From CAWAVN01 sp963825075 (GTDB lineage: Bacteria; Planctomycetota; Planctomycetia; Planctomycetales; Planctomycetaceae): a stretch of DNA of 64,000 bases. The position numbers and the translations under genes are program-made. This document shows, in pieces, positions 28,914 through 36,184 of this stretch. The number at the start of each line of letters is the position of its first letter. The first letter of the stretch is position 1. The notes under the pieces were generated by a model that saw only the letters and a program-made list of their open reading frames with translations, did not search any database and was not told where the DNA came from. Where the stretch lies: NCBI GenBank assembly GCA_963825075.1, contig CAWGRX010000037.1, forward strand, positions 1 to 64,000, written 5' to 3'.

Positions 28914-30479
28914 GTGCAACAGTTTATCACAAAACACCAGGATGATGTTATGGGGGCTTTGAATGGGTTCGATCGGATTCGCTTTCGCGGTACGCAGCGT
29001 TGGCTGGCGAACGAGCGGGGATTGATGAGTTTTCTGTGGAGCATTCAGGTGAAGTTGACCGAGTTTATCGACTACTCCAAAGACATCACACGCCGTCTGC
29101 GAGAGCACATCGAGGGCTTGGCCGAGCAAAGCGGGCGTCCGTCCACTTATCTTTATAGCTCGGGGCAGTCCAAAGAGGACTTGGCCCGCCAGATCGCCGA
29201 GGACGATGGGATTCAACAAGGATTGATCGCTGTGTTCCGCTGCGTCGAACCCGGCTATTCGTTTCAAGTGGGACCCAACGCCGGCACAAAGCGTTTGGAA
29301 CTTCGCCGGCCTTGGGGAAAGTGCTTGCATTATTATTTGTACTTCATCGACCCGGTGTTCGGCTTTGGCCACCTCCGGTTGCAGACGTGGTTCCCCTTTA
29401 CAATTCACGTCAACCTCAACGGCCGAGAGTGGCTTTGCCGCGAACTGGACCGCCAAAAGATCGGCTACGTCCGCCGGGCCAATTGTCTGGTGGCGGTGGA
29501 CGATTTCGAGCGGGCCCAACGGATTTTGGATCTGCAGGTCAGTGCCGATTGGCAAGGCATTCTCCAGCGTTTGGCGAAGTGGGCCTTTCCCTTGCATCAG
29601 CAATTGCTGAATGGCGGGCCGCTGCATTACTACTGGTCGGCGGACGAGACGGAGTGGGCCAGCGATATTCTGTTTCACTCGCCCGAGCGTTTGGCCCATT
29701 GGTATCCGCTGTTGTTGCGGCAGGGGATCGAAACGTTTTCCAGCCCCAGCGTGCTGCGGTTTCTGGGGCAAAAGACCCCCGCGCACGGACAGGTGTCCGG
29801 CCATTTTCGGGGCGAGGTCCAAACCGAACTTGTGCGTCGCCCCGAAGGCGTGCGGATCAAGCATTGGCTGAATAAAAACTCGGTGAAGATGTACGACAAG
29901 CAAGGTTCGGTGCTGCGGGTGGAGACGACGATCCTCCATCCGCGCGACCTCAAAGTCGAAACGACAGCCGAGGAACGTCGGGACGGAAAGGGGAAGCGGC
30001 GTCGATTGCGCAAAGGGGTGGACGATTTGCCCGCCCGCGCGGCCCTCTCGCAAGCGTCCAACGAGCGGTATCTGGAGGCGTTGGCCGCCGTGGAGGACAC
30101 GACACCTTTGGGCGAGTTGGCCGAAAGCGTTTGCGGTTCGGTCACCTGGCAGGGCCGTTCGGTGCGCGGCCTGCGTCCGTTGGAACGCGAAGATCACGCC
30201 TTGTTGAAAGCGGTGATGCACGGGGAGTTCGCGCTGCAAGGCTTCCGCAACGGCGACTTGCGGGGACTTCTGTTCGGCTCGGCGGAAACGGAAGCGGACC
30301 GCCGCCGCCAAGCGGCCCAAATCACCCGGCGGTTGCGGATCCTGCGAGCGCACGGTTTGATCGAAAAGATTCCCCAAACCCATCGTTACGTCCTAACCCC
30401 AAGCGGTCGAAGCAGCATCACGGCCTTCCTGATTGCTTTCAACGCCAATACAAACCAATTGAACCAACTCGCGGCCTGA
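28914..30479 (+). CDS. Orphan 521-residue protein of a multicopy-type uncharacterised family
   Basis: The start is GTG 28914 behind AAGGAG. The N-terminus reads QQFITKHQDDVMGALNGFDR followed by IRFRGTQRW. The centre has KCLHYYLYFIDPVFGFGHLR, TWFPFTIHVNLNGREWLCRE and KHWLNKNSVKMYDKQGSVLR followed by VETTI. The last 100 residues look like a winged helix (RQAAQITRRLRILRAHGLIE with KIPQTHRYVLT). I recall related proteins, often several per genome, in planctomycetes and other environmental bacteria, always of unknown function. There is no signal peptide or membrane segment. Conserved acidic and His residues plus a DNA-binding-like C-terminus suggest a nuclease or transposase-like protein; this is inference. 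It ends 49 bp before tRNA-Pro. Confidence 0.8.
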   Translation: MQQFITKHQDDVMGALNGFDRIRFRGTQRWLANERGLMSFLWSIQVKLTEFIDYSKDITRRLREHIEGLAEQSGRPSTYLYSSGQSKEDLARQIAEDDGIQQGLIAVFRCVEPGYSFQVGPNAGTKRLELRRPWGKCLHYYLYFIDPVFGFGHLRLQTWFPFTIHVNLNGREWLCRELDRQKIGYVRRANCLVAVDDFERAQRILDLQVSADWQGILQRLAKWAFPLHQQLLNGGPLHYYWSADETEWASDILFHSPERLAHWYPLLLRQGIETFSSPSVLRFLGQKTPAHGQVSGHFRGEVQTELVRRPEGVRIKHWLNKNSVKMYDKQGSVLRVETTILHPRDLKVETTAEERRDGKGKRRRLRKGVDDLPARAALSQASNERYLEALAAVEDTTPLGELAESVCGSVTWQGRSVRGLRPLEREDHALLKAVMHGEFALQGFRNGDLRGLLFGSAETEADRRRQAAQITRRLRILRAHGLIEKIPQTHRYVLTPSGRSSITAFLIAFNANTNQLNQLAA

Positions 30480-30528
30480 AAAATCTTCGCGTCCTGCGAA
30501 GAAATTGATCGTATGTAATACGAAAGCA

Positions 30529-30602
30529 CGGGACGTAGCTCAGCTTGGTAGAGCGCTTGCTTTGGGAGCAAGAGGTCGCTAGTTCAAATCTAGTCGTCCC
30601 GA
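30529..30602 (+). tRNA. tRNA-Pro (TGG)
   Basis: The 74-nt cloverleaf is complete. Acceptor arms are CGGGACG (30529-30535) and CGTCCCG (30595-30601), followed by the discriminator A. The anticodon stem CTTGC/GCAAG encloses loop TTTGGGA with anticodon TGG, and the T loop is GTTCAAATC. CCA is not encoded. It reads proline codons CCN, mainly CCA. The ars genes follow directly. Confidence 0.97.
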
Positions 30603-30604
30603 CT
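30593..30604. other. Possible attachment site, tRNA-Pro 3' end (left copy)
   Basis: GTCGTCCCGACT covers the end of the T stem, the 3' acceptor strand and three bases beyond. The same 12 bases in the same orientation recur at 33796-33807, so the two copies bracket the ars operon. tRNA 3' ends are common integration sites. No integrase gene is visible between them. Confidence 0.4.
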
Positions 30605-30620
30605 TATCAATCAGAACAGT

Positions 30621-30650
30621 CTACCATTGCTCATAATGGTAGGCTTTTTT
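30621..30650 (+). terminator. Intrinsic terminator of tRNA-Pro
   Basis: CTACCATT (30621-30628) pairs with AATGGTAG (30635-30642) around loop GCTCAT, followed by GCTTTTTT. This is a textbook rho-independent terminator, 18 bp after the tRNA. Confidence 0.9.
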
Positions 30651-30790
30651 GCTTGAATTCGAGCCATTTCGCAGCGTTCTCGCTGGGTTCAAATTGCCTC
30701 GCGCGAACCAGGGTAATTTTCTGAAGTCACCGTAAGCGATTGGAATCATGTCGGTTATCGCAGTCCAAAACAGCCACGCAGAGGAAGGAC

Positions 30791-30820
30791 TTGACTTCAA
30801 CAATTACACTTGATAGTGTA
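30791..30820 (+). promoter_or_regulatory. ars operon promoter and ArsR operator
   Basis: TTGACT (30791-30796) is a good -35 element. The palindrome TACACT (30805-30810) and AGTGTA (30815-30820) with spacer TGAT overlaps the place expected for the -10 and start. ArsR/SmtB repressors bind such 6-bp arms. The ribosome binding site GGAGG lies at 30832-30836, before ATG 30843. Confidence 0.65.
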
Positions 30821-30842
30821 TCAGTGAAATTGGAGGCCAAGG

Positions 30843-31223
30843 ATGACTGACACGAATGATGCTGGTTGCTGCTCCAGACCGTTGCTGAAAGAGCGACCGC
30901 TACTTTCGCCGATCCAGGCAGGCGGGCTTGCGGCGGTATTCAAGGTGCTGGCAAATGATACCCGGCTTCGTCTCCTGCACGCCTTGATCCGGGCCGACGA
31001 ACTCTGCGTCAGCGACCTGGCCACCTCAGTCGGGATGAAGCCCCAAGCCGTGTCGAACCAGCTTCAACGACTTTCGGACCTGGGCATTCTGGCGTCACGT
31101 CGGGAAGGCACCAACATCCACTACCGGCTCGTGGACCTTTGCGTGCGATCCCTGCTGGACCAGGGCTTGTGCCTGATGGAAGAGGTCAGCCACCGAAGCC
31201 GGGGGAAGGAGAAAAGAAATTGA
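30843..31223 (+). CDS. arsR: ArsR/SmtB-family metalloregulatory repressor
   Basis: This 126-residue winged-helix repressor is expected to dimerise, bind the operator just upstream and release it on binding As(III) or Sb(III). Visible are AAVFKVLANDTRLRLLHAL, the helix-3 box DELCVSDLA (classical ArsR has ELCVCDL, so only one of the two cysteines is present), the recognition helix MKPQAVSNQLQRLSDLGIL, and extra cysteines in the N-terminal GCCSR and the C-terminal DLCVRSLLDQGLCL, which may complete the site as in other ArsR subtypes. Its stop overlaps the TTG start of the transporter gene. Confidence 0.93.
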   Translation: MTDTNDAGCCSRPLLKERPLLSPIQAGGLAAVFKVLANDTRLRLLHALIRADELCVSDLATSVGMKPQAVSNQLQRLSDLGILASRREGTNIHYRLVDLCVRSLLDQGLCLMEEVSHRSRGKEKRN

Positions 31224-32339
31224 GCAGTGGGCCGGCCAAACGTCTTGCTTTCCTGGATCGTTACCTGACGCTGTGGATATTCCTGGCGATGGCGGCGGGC
31301 GTCGCCTTGGGGCGCTTTGTTCCTGGCATCGAGGCATGGATCAATGGATTTCAGGTCGGCACGACGAACATCCCTATCGCCGTCGGTTTGATCCTGATGA
31401 TGTACCCTCCGCTGGCAAAGGTCCGCTACGAGGAAATGGGCAAGGTCTTTCGCAACTGGAAGATTCTCGCCCTTTCACTCGTGCAGAACTGGCTGATCGG
31501 GCCGGTTCTGATGTTCGCCCTGGCGATCATTTTCCTGCACAACTATCCGGAGTACATGGTCGGTCTGATTATGATCGGTCTGGCTCGCTGCATTGCGATG
31601 GTGATCGTCTGGAACGAACTGGCGAAGGGCGACAGCGAATACGCAGCCGGATTGGTCGCTTTCAACAGCGTTTTTCAAGTATTGTTTTACAGCGTTTACG
31701 CTTGGGTCTTCATCACCGTCCTGCCCCCGCTGTTTGGACTTCAAGGAAGCACTGTACAGGTCAGTATCGGTGACATCGCCAGAAGTGTGTTCATCTACCT
31801 TGGCATTCCGTTCCTGGCGGGAATGGCGACACGATTCGTGCTGCTGAGAGCCAAAGGCCGAGCGTGGTACGAGCACCAATTCATTCCAACGAATCAGTCC
31901 GATCACGCTGATCGCCTTGCTGTTCACAATCCTCGTCATGTTCAGCCTCAAGGGAAATCTCATTGTGCAGATTCCGGTTGACGTGCTCCGTATTGCCGTG
32001 CCACTCCTGATCTACTTCGTCGTGATGTTCCTGGTGAGTTTCTGGATGGGGAGGAAGATCGGGGCGGACTACTCCAAGACGACCACCATTGCGTTCACGG
32101 CGGCGAGCAACAATTTTGAATTGGCGATCGCCGTGGCCGTGGCCGTCTTCGGGATTAACTCCGGTGCTGCCTTCGCCGCCGTCATCGGCCCTCTGGTGGA
32201 GGTTCCCGTGATGATCGGTTTGGTGAACGTGGCAATGTACTTCCAGCGGCGCTATTTTGGCGGCGACGTTGCAGACAACCAAAAACTGGCAGCGTCAGCA
32301 CCTTCAACGTGTCCTACTTCGACAGGAGCCAAAAAGTGA
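31220..32339 (+). CDS. ACR3-family arsenite efflux transporter (one frame break)
   Basis: This integral membrane pump extrudes arsenite, driven by the membrane potential. About ten hydrophobic segments are visible over 372 residues. The essential cysteine of ACR3 is in IGLARCIAMVIVWNELAKG, and the late motif FTAASNNFELAIAVAVAVFG is typical. The proposed start is TTG 31220, overlapping the arsR stop (TTGA), and gives SSGPAKRLAFLDRYLTLWIF. The frame breaks near 31892, where one extra A separates HQFIP from RISPITLIALLFTI. Translation is probably coupled to arsR. Confidence 0.93.
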
Positions 32340-32379
32340 CCAGATATTCACACCGCGCTCATTTGAATCGAGGAACCCC

Positions 32380-32772
32380 GTGTCCGTGAAGAATGTCATC
32401 TTCGTTTGCGTCGAGAACTCGAACCGGAGCCAAATGGCCGAGGCGTTCGCACGGATTCATGGAGCCGGGAAGGTCGAGGCGTGCAGCGCCGGTTCCCGGC
32501 CATCCGGTCGAGTGAACCCCAAGGCCGTTGATGCCATGAAGGAACTTGGTTACGACCTGACCAAGCACACGTCGAAGGGAATCGAGGACTTCAACGGACT
32601 GGAGTTCGATGCCGCCGTGACGATGGGGTGCGGCGATGAATGCCCGCTGGTCGTCGCCAAGCGGCGTATGGACTGGCAGATTCCCGACCCTAGGGACATG
32701 ACGCCGGAGCAATTCCGGGAAGTTCGGAATCTGATCGAAATGAAGGTCAAAGAACTGCTTGGAATTTTATAG
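32380..32772 (+). CDS. arsC: Arsenate reductase, low-molecular-weight phosphatase type
   Basis: This 130-residue cytoplasmic protein reduces arsenate to arsenite for export by the ACR3 pump. The P-loop CVENSNRS (C-x5-R) starts at residue 10, and a second redox region, MGCGDECPLV, lies near residue 85. The acid is in IPDPRDM. This is the thioredoxin- or mycothiol/bacilliredoxin-coupled fold, not the glutaredoxin type. GTG 32380 is preceded by GAGG; the 41 in-frame residues upstream overlap the transporter gene and are rejected. Confidence 0.92.
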   Translation: MSVKNVIFVCVENSNRSQMAEAFARIHGAGKVEACSAGSRPSGRVNPKAVDAMKELGYDLTKHTSKGIEDFNGLEFDAAVTMGCGDECPLVVAKRRMDWQIPDPRDMTPEQFREVRNLIEMKVKELLGIL

Positions 32773-32784
32773 AAGGAGAGTGCA

Positions 32785-33663
32785 ATGTCTCAGACAATCG
32801 AACAAGCTGTGAAGTCGAAATATGGGGCGGTCGCCACAAGCGGACTGTCCACCGAGCATACGGGCGTCCGAGCCGTGGCCGAAGCGTTCGGTTACTCGCC
32901 CGACGAGTTGGCGTCGATCCCGTCCGAGGCAAACATGGGGCTGTCGTGCGGAAACCCGACGGCGACGGCCAACCTGCGGCCCGGCGAGGTCGTCGTTGAC
33001 CTGGGCTGCGGCGGTGGCCTTGACGTGTTCCTGGCGGCGTCCAAGGTTGGCCCGACTGGTAAAGCCATCGGCATCGACATGACGACAGAGATGCTGGAGC
33101 TTGCCCGGAAGAATGCCAGCAAGGGCCGGAACGGCCACCCGATCACAAACGTCGAGTTCCATCAGGCGAGCATCGACGAGCTGCCGCTGCCGGATGCATC
33201 GGTCGATTGCGTCATAAGCAACTGCGTGATTAACCTCGCCCCGGACAAGCCGGCAGTCTTCCGGGAAATTGCCAGGGTGCTGAAACCGGGTGGACGGCTG
33301 GCGGTGAGCGACATCGCCCTGAAGAAGCCGCTGCCTGCTGAGATCATCCAAAACGTCATGGCCTACGTCGGATGTATTGCTGGAGCCATCCCCATCGAAG
33401 ATTACCGCCAGCAATTGATCGCCGCCGGATTCTCCGCTGTAGAGGTCATCGACACAGGCGCCGACCTCAACGCCTATGCCAAGGTGGAGAACCAAGGCGG
33501 TTGTTGCGCACCAGCGGCTTCGAGTCTCCCAAATGTCGAGTCGGGCTGCTGCTCAGCCTTGCCGGTCGAGGACACGCTCCACGCCAGACTGCTCGACCTG
33601 TTGACCCGTTACAACGTCAACGATTACGCCGCCAGCGTGCGGGTCTTTGCGGTGAAACCATGA
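32785..33663 (+). CDS. arsM: Arsenite S-adenosylmethionine methyltransferase
   Basis: This 292-residue cytoplasmic enzyme methylates As(III) to methylated, partly volatile species. SAM motif I is VVVDLGCGGGLDVFL, followed by AIGIDMTTEMLELARKNA and ISNCVINLAPDK. Arsenic-binding cysteines are in GLSCGNP, SNCVIN and AYVGC. A cysteine-rich C-terminal segment (GGCCAPA, SGCCSA) resembles extra thiol motifs seen in some ArsM proteins. It follows arsC by 12 bp with an AGAAGGAGAG ribosome binding site and is the last gene of the operon. Confidence 0.94.
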   Translation: MSQTIEQAVKSKYGAVATSGLSTEHTGVRAVAEAFGYSPDELASIPSEANMGLSCGNPTATANLRPGEVVVDLGCGGGLDVFLAASKVGPTGKAIGIDMTTEMLELARKNASKGRNGHPITNVEFHQASIDELPLPDASVDCVISNCVINLAPDKPAVFREIARVLKPGGRLAVSDIALKKPLPAEIIQNVMAYVGCIAGAIPIEDYRQQLIAAGFSAVEVIDTGADLNAYAKVENQGGCCAPAASSLPNVESGCCSALPVEDTLHARLLDLLTRYNVNDYAASVRVFAVKP

Positions 33664-34293
33664 ATTCGCGATATTTGCGGGTCGCCAGAGAAGCTGTAAG
33701 CGTCATTTGAGAAACGACTTACCGTCGTCCAACTGCTGCCGAAGCACAGCTTCCCAGTCCCGGATGCCGGCGACAAAAAGTTCAATAGCCGTCTTGTCGT
33801 CCCGACTGAATCGTAATATCAAATCCCGTCTGTAGTTGCGAGAGCGACTGTTGGCGGGATTTGAACGTTTTAACGTTAAATCGAAGCGAGTCTTCACGGT
33901 GTACTGTGAGAACCTTCTGGTGCGATTTTGTGTCCCGTTCGGTAAACTGGTCGTCAGGAGGGCACGATGGGAGCTATCGAGAAACGGGAACCGACTACTC
34001 GACGGGAGCAAGCGGACTACATTGTCGAGCGTCTCACCAATTTGGCGTGAGGATCAACCCATCGTCGCGAATCGGACTGTACCGCCTCAGTTGGAAGTGG
34101 AAAGAAATAGCCTCAAACTCCAACCACGAGGAGAGTGACCGATTGGCTTTTGCTTGATTTTTGAAAGCGCATTTTTTGAAGATCACTGCCCCTCATGACG
34201 GCCTTTGCTTTCTACTTTTTTTCGTGTTTTTCGGCGTTCGCTTCTTTCTGTTTTTGTTTTGAGTTCTGATGCTTTTGATTTGGGAAATCAGCG
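33664..34293. other. Non-genic or decayed stretch after arsM
   Basis: This stretch of about 630 bp holds no recognisable gene. A minus-strand frame, 33703-34011, ends with a coding-like tail (FSRDDKTAIELFVAGIRD), possibly the C-terminus of a lost gene. A 27-codon plus-strand frame, 33967-34050, has an AGGAGGG ribosome binding site five bases ahead of its ATG and begins MGAIEKREPTTRREQ. Both are weak. The right copy of the possible attachment site is at 33796. Confidence 0.4.
33796..33807. other. Possible attachment site, right copy
   Basis: GTCGTCCCGACT repeats the 3' end of tRNA-Pro exactly and in the same orientation, 3.2 kb away on the far side of the ars operon. A 12-bp exact match in so small a region is unlikely by chance but not conclusive. 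Confidence 0.4.
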
Positions 34294-35073
34294 ATGGATT
34301 TTAACGGACGCACCGCGGTGGTGACGGGCGGGGCCAGTGGGATTGGCCGGGCGACGGCTTTGAAGTTCGCCCAATTCGGGGCCAAGGTCTTCGTCGGAGA
34401 TTTGTCTCTCGATCACAAAAACCAAGCCGATTTCGAGCCGCTGGGCATTGTGCAAAGAGCCTGCGACGTGCGGCGAGAATCGCCGATCCGTGATTTGATC
34501 GACGAAGCGGTCGAGGCGACGGGGCGGATCGACATTCTCGTCAACAATGCAGGGGTCGGGATGGTCAAGCAGATCACCGAGGTCAGCGAAGAGGATTGGG
34601 ACCGCTGCCTGGGAACCAATCTCAAGGGGGCGTTTTTCGGTTCCAAGCATGCGATCCGGCACATGCTCGAAGCGGGGCGGGGCGGGGTGATCGTCAACAC
34701 GGCCAGCAATGCCGGCCTATTGCCCCGCGCCCACGATCCGGTGTATTCCATCAGCAAGATGGCTTTGGTGGCGATGACGAAAAGCCTGGCCCTCTGCCAC
34801 GCGAAGGACCGCATTCGCATCAACTGCGTGTGTCCGGGACCGGTGGGCGACACAGGCATGATGAACGCCGACTTGGACCAGGCCGAAGACCGAAACGCGG
34901 CGATTCAGCAATTCATCAAAGCCAGTCCGCTGGCGAGCGCGCATCAGCGGATGATTCGCCCGGACGAAGTCGCGGATGCGATTTTGTACCTGGCAGGCGA
35001 TGCCGCGGTGATGGTCACCGGCACCGCGATTGCGATTGACGGCGGCAAATCCCTGGGCGTTCCGCCGCAATAA
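34294..35073 (+). CDS. Short-chain dehydrogenase/reductase
   Basis: This is a 259-residue classical SDR. The cofactor motif TGGASGIG is at about residues 11-18, NNAGVGM in the middle, the catalytic serine in VNTASNAG and the YxxxK pair in VYSISKMAL. It ends VTGTAIAIDGGKSLG, the usual substrate-side ending. It oxidises or reduces an alcohol/ketone with NAD(P); the substrate is unknown. Upstream DNA is T-rich and without gene content. The lipid kinase gene follows by 47 bp on the same strand. Confidence 0.92.
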   Translation: MDFNGRTAVVTGGASGIGRATALKFAQFGAKVFVGDLSLDHKNQADFEPLGIVQRACDVRRESPIRDLIDEAVEATGRIDILVNNAGVGMVKQITEVSEEDWDRCLGTNLKGAFFGSKHAIRHMLEAGRGGVIVNTASNAGLLPRAHDPVYSISKMALVAMTKSLALCHAKDRIRINCVCPGPVGDTGMMNADLDQAEDRNAAIQQFIKASPLASAHQRMIRPDEVADAILYLAGDAAVMVTGTAIAIDGGKSLGVPPQ

Positions 35074-35120
35074 GCGAATAGCGAGTGGGGCCACGCAAGG
35101 TTTGAGAGTAGGAACGCAGC

Positions 35121-36080
35121 ATGCCGGATCTTTTTACGGACGATAAGCAGGAACTTGCCAGCAAACGGCGTGTTCTGATCATCCTTCATGGACAAAGCGC
35201 CGACCCGCCCGGTTTGCGGGAAGCCGTGGAAACGCTTCGGGGCACCGGCGTTTCGATTGATGTTCGCGTGACCTGGGAAGCGGGTGATGCCGCCGGGTTT
35301 GCCAAAGAAGCGGTGGAGAAAGAATTTGACGTTGTGGCCGCGGCCGGGGGCGACGGCACGCTGAACGAAGTGGCTGGGGGCATGCTCGCATGGGGTTTGC
35401 CGCTCCAGACCGCCTTGGCCGTTGTGCCGCTGGGGACCGCGAACGATTTTGCGACGGCCTGCGGTCTGGGCGATGCGACGCCCTTGGAAGCATTGAAGTT
35501 GGCCGCCGGCGGGCGGGTGCGTTTGATGGATGTGGGGCGGATGAACGGTCGGCATTTCGTCAACGTCGTCAGCGGCGGGTTCGGGGCGGAAGTCACGGCC
35601 AGCACGCCCGGGGAGATGAAGCAATGGCTCGGCGGGGCCGCGTATTCGCTGATGGCAATGCTCACCGCGGTCCGCTTTCGCCCGTACCCGGCCCGGGTGA
35701 TTGTGGAGGATCAAATTCAGGAAGGGAATCTGCTGCTCGTCGCGGTGGGCAACAGCCGGCAGTGCGGCGGCGGGTATCAGGTCGCGCCCAACGCCCTCGT
35801 GGACGATGGGTTGCTCGATCTGGTTCTGGTCCGCGATGCCGAGTTTCCCCGCTGGGGCGCGGTTTATTACGAGATGACCAATCCGGATCTCGACGACCGG
35901 CAGTTTGTGGACTATTACCAACTCAAGGCGTTCGTAATCGAAACCTTGGAGCCGTTTCAAATGAATCTGGACGGCGAACCAGTACGGGAAACTCGCTTCG
36001 AATTCGAGATCCTCGAAAAATGTCTTCCCGTGATCCTGCCCGGCCAAACACCCCTGATGTCCGCATCCGCCGAGGCATGA
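35121..36080 (+). CDS. YegS/DAGK-family lipid kinase
   Basis: This 319-residue protein has a diacylglycerol-kinase catalytic domain: nucleotide motif AAAGGDGTLNEVAGG at about residue 75, VPLGTANDFA, and the C-terminal half VAVGNSRQCGGGYQVAPNA and VDDGLLDLVLV. It should phosphorylate a membrane lipid (phosphatidylglycerol or diacylglycerol in studied members). NLDGEPV near the end is the usual closing motif. The neighbouring SDR is probably co-transcribed. It is convergent with the YTV gene, 104 bp apart. Confidence 0.93.
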   Translation: MPDLFTDDKQELASKRRVLIILHGQSADPPGLREAVETLRGTGVSIDVRVTWEAGDAAGFAKEAVEKEFDVVAAAGGDGTLNEVAGGMLAWGLPLQTALAVVPLGTANDFATACGLGDATPLEALKLAAGGRVRLMDVGRMNGRHFVNVVSGGFGAEVTASTPGEMKQWLGGAAYSLMAMLTAVRFRPYPARVIVEDQIQEGNLLLVAVGNSRQCGGGYQVAPNALVDDGLLDLVLVRDAEFPRWGAVYYEMTNPDLDDRQFVDYYQLKAFVIETLEPFQMNLDGEPVRETRFEFEILEKCLPVILPGQTPLMSASAEA

Positions 36081-36184
36081 TTTCCCGAAGGCGTTGTTGC
36101 GGGGCGGTTTGCCACAACGTGAAAAGGAAATCGCGGAGAGTCAAACCATTGGATTGGCTCTCCGCTCTTGGCACCCCCGGCGGA

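Noticed and set aside
28749..30383. Minus-strand open frame of 544 codons opposite the orphan protein
   Set aside because: The plus-strand gene has a ribosome binding site, GTG start and familiar family blocks; the minus frame has antisense composition.
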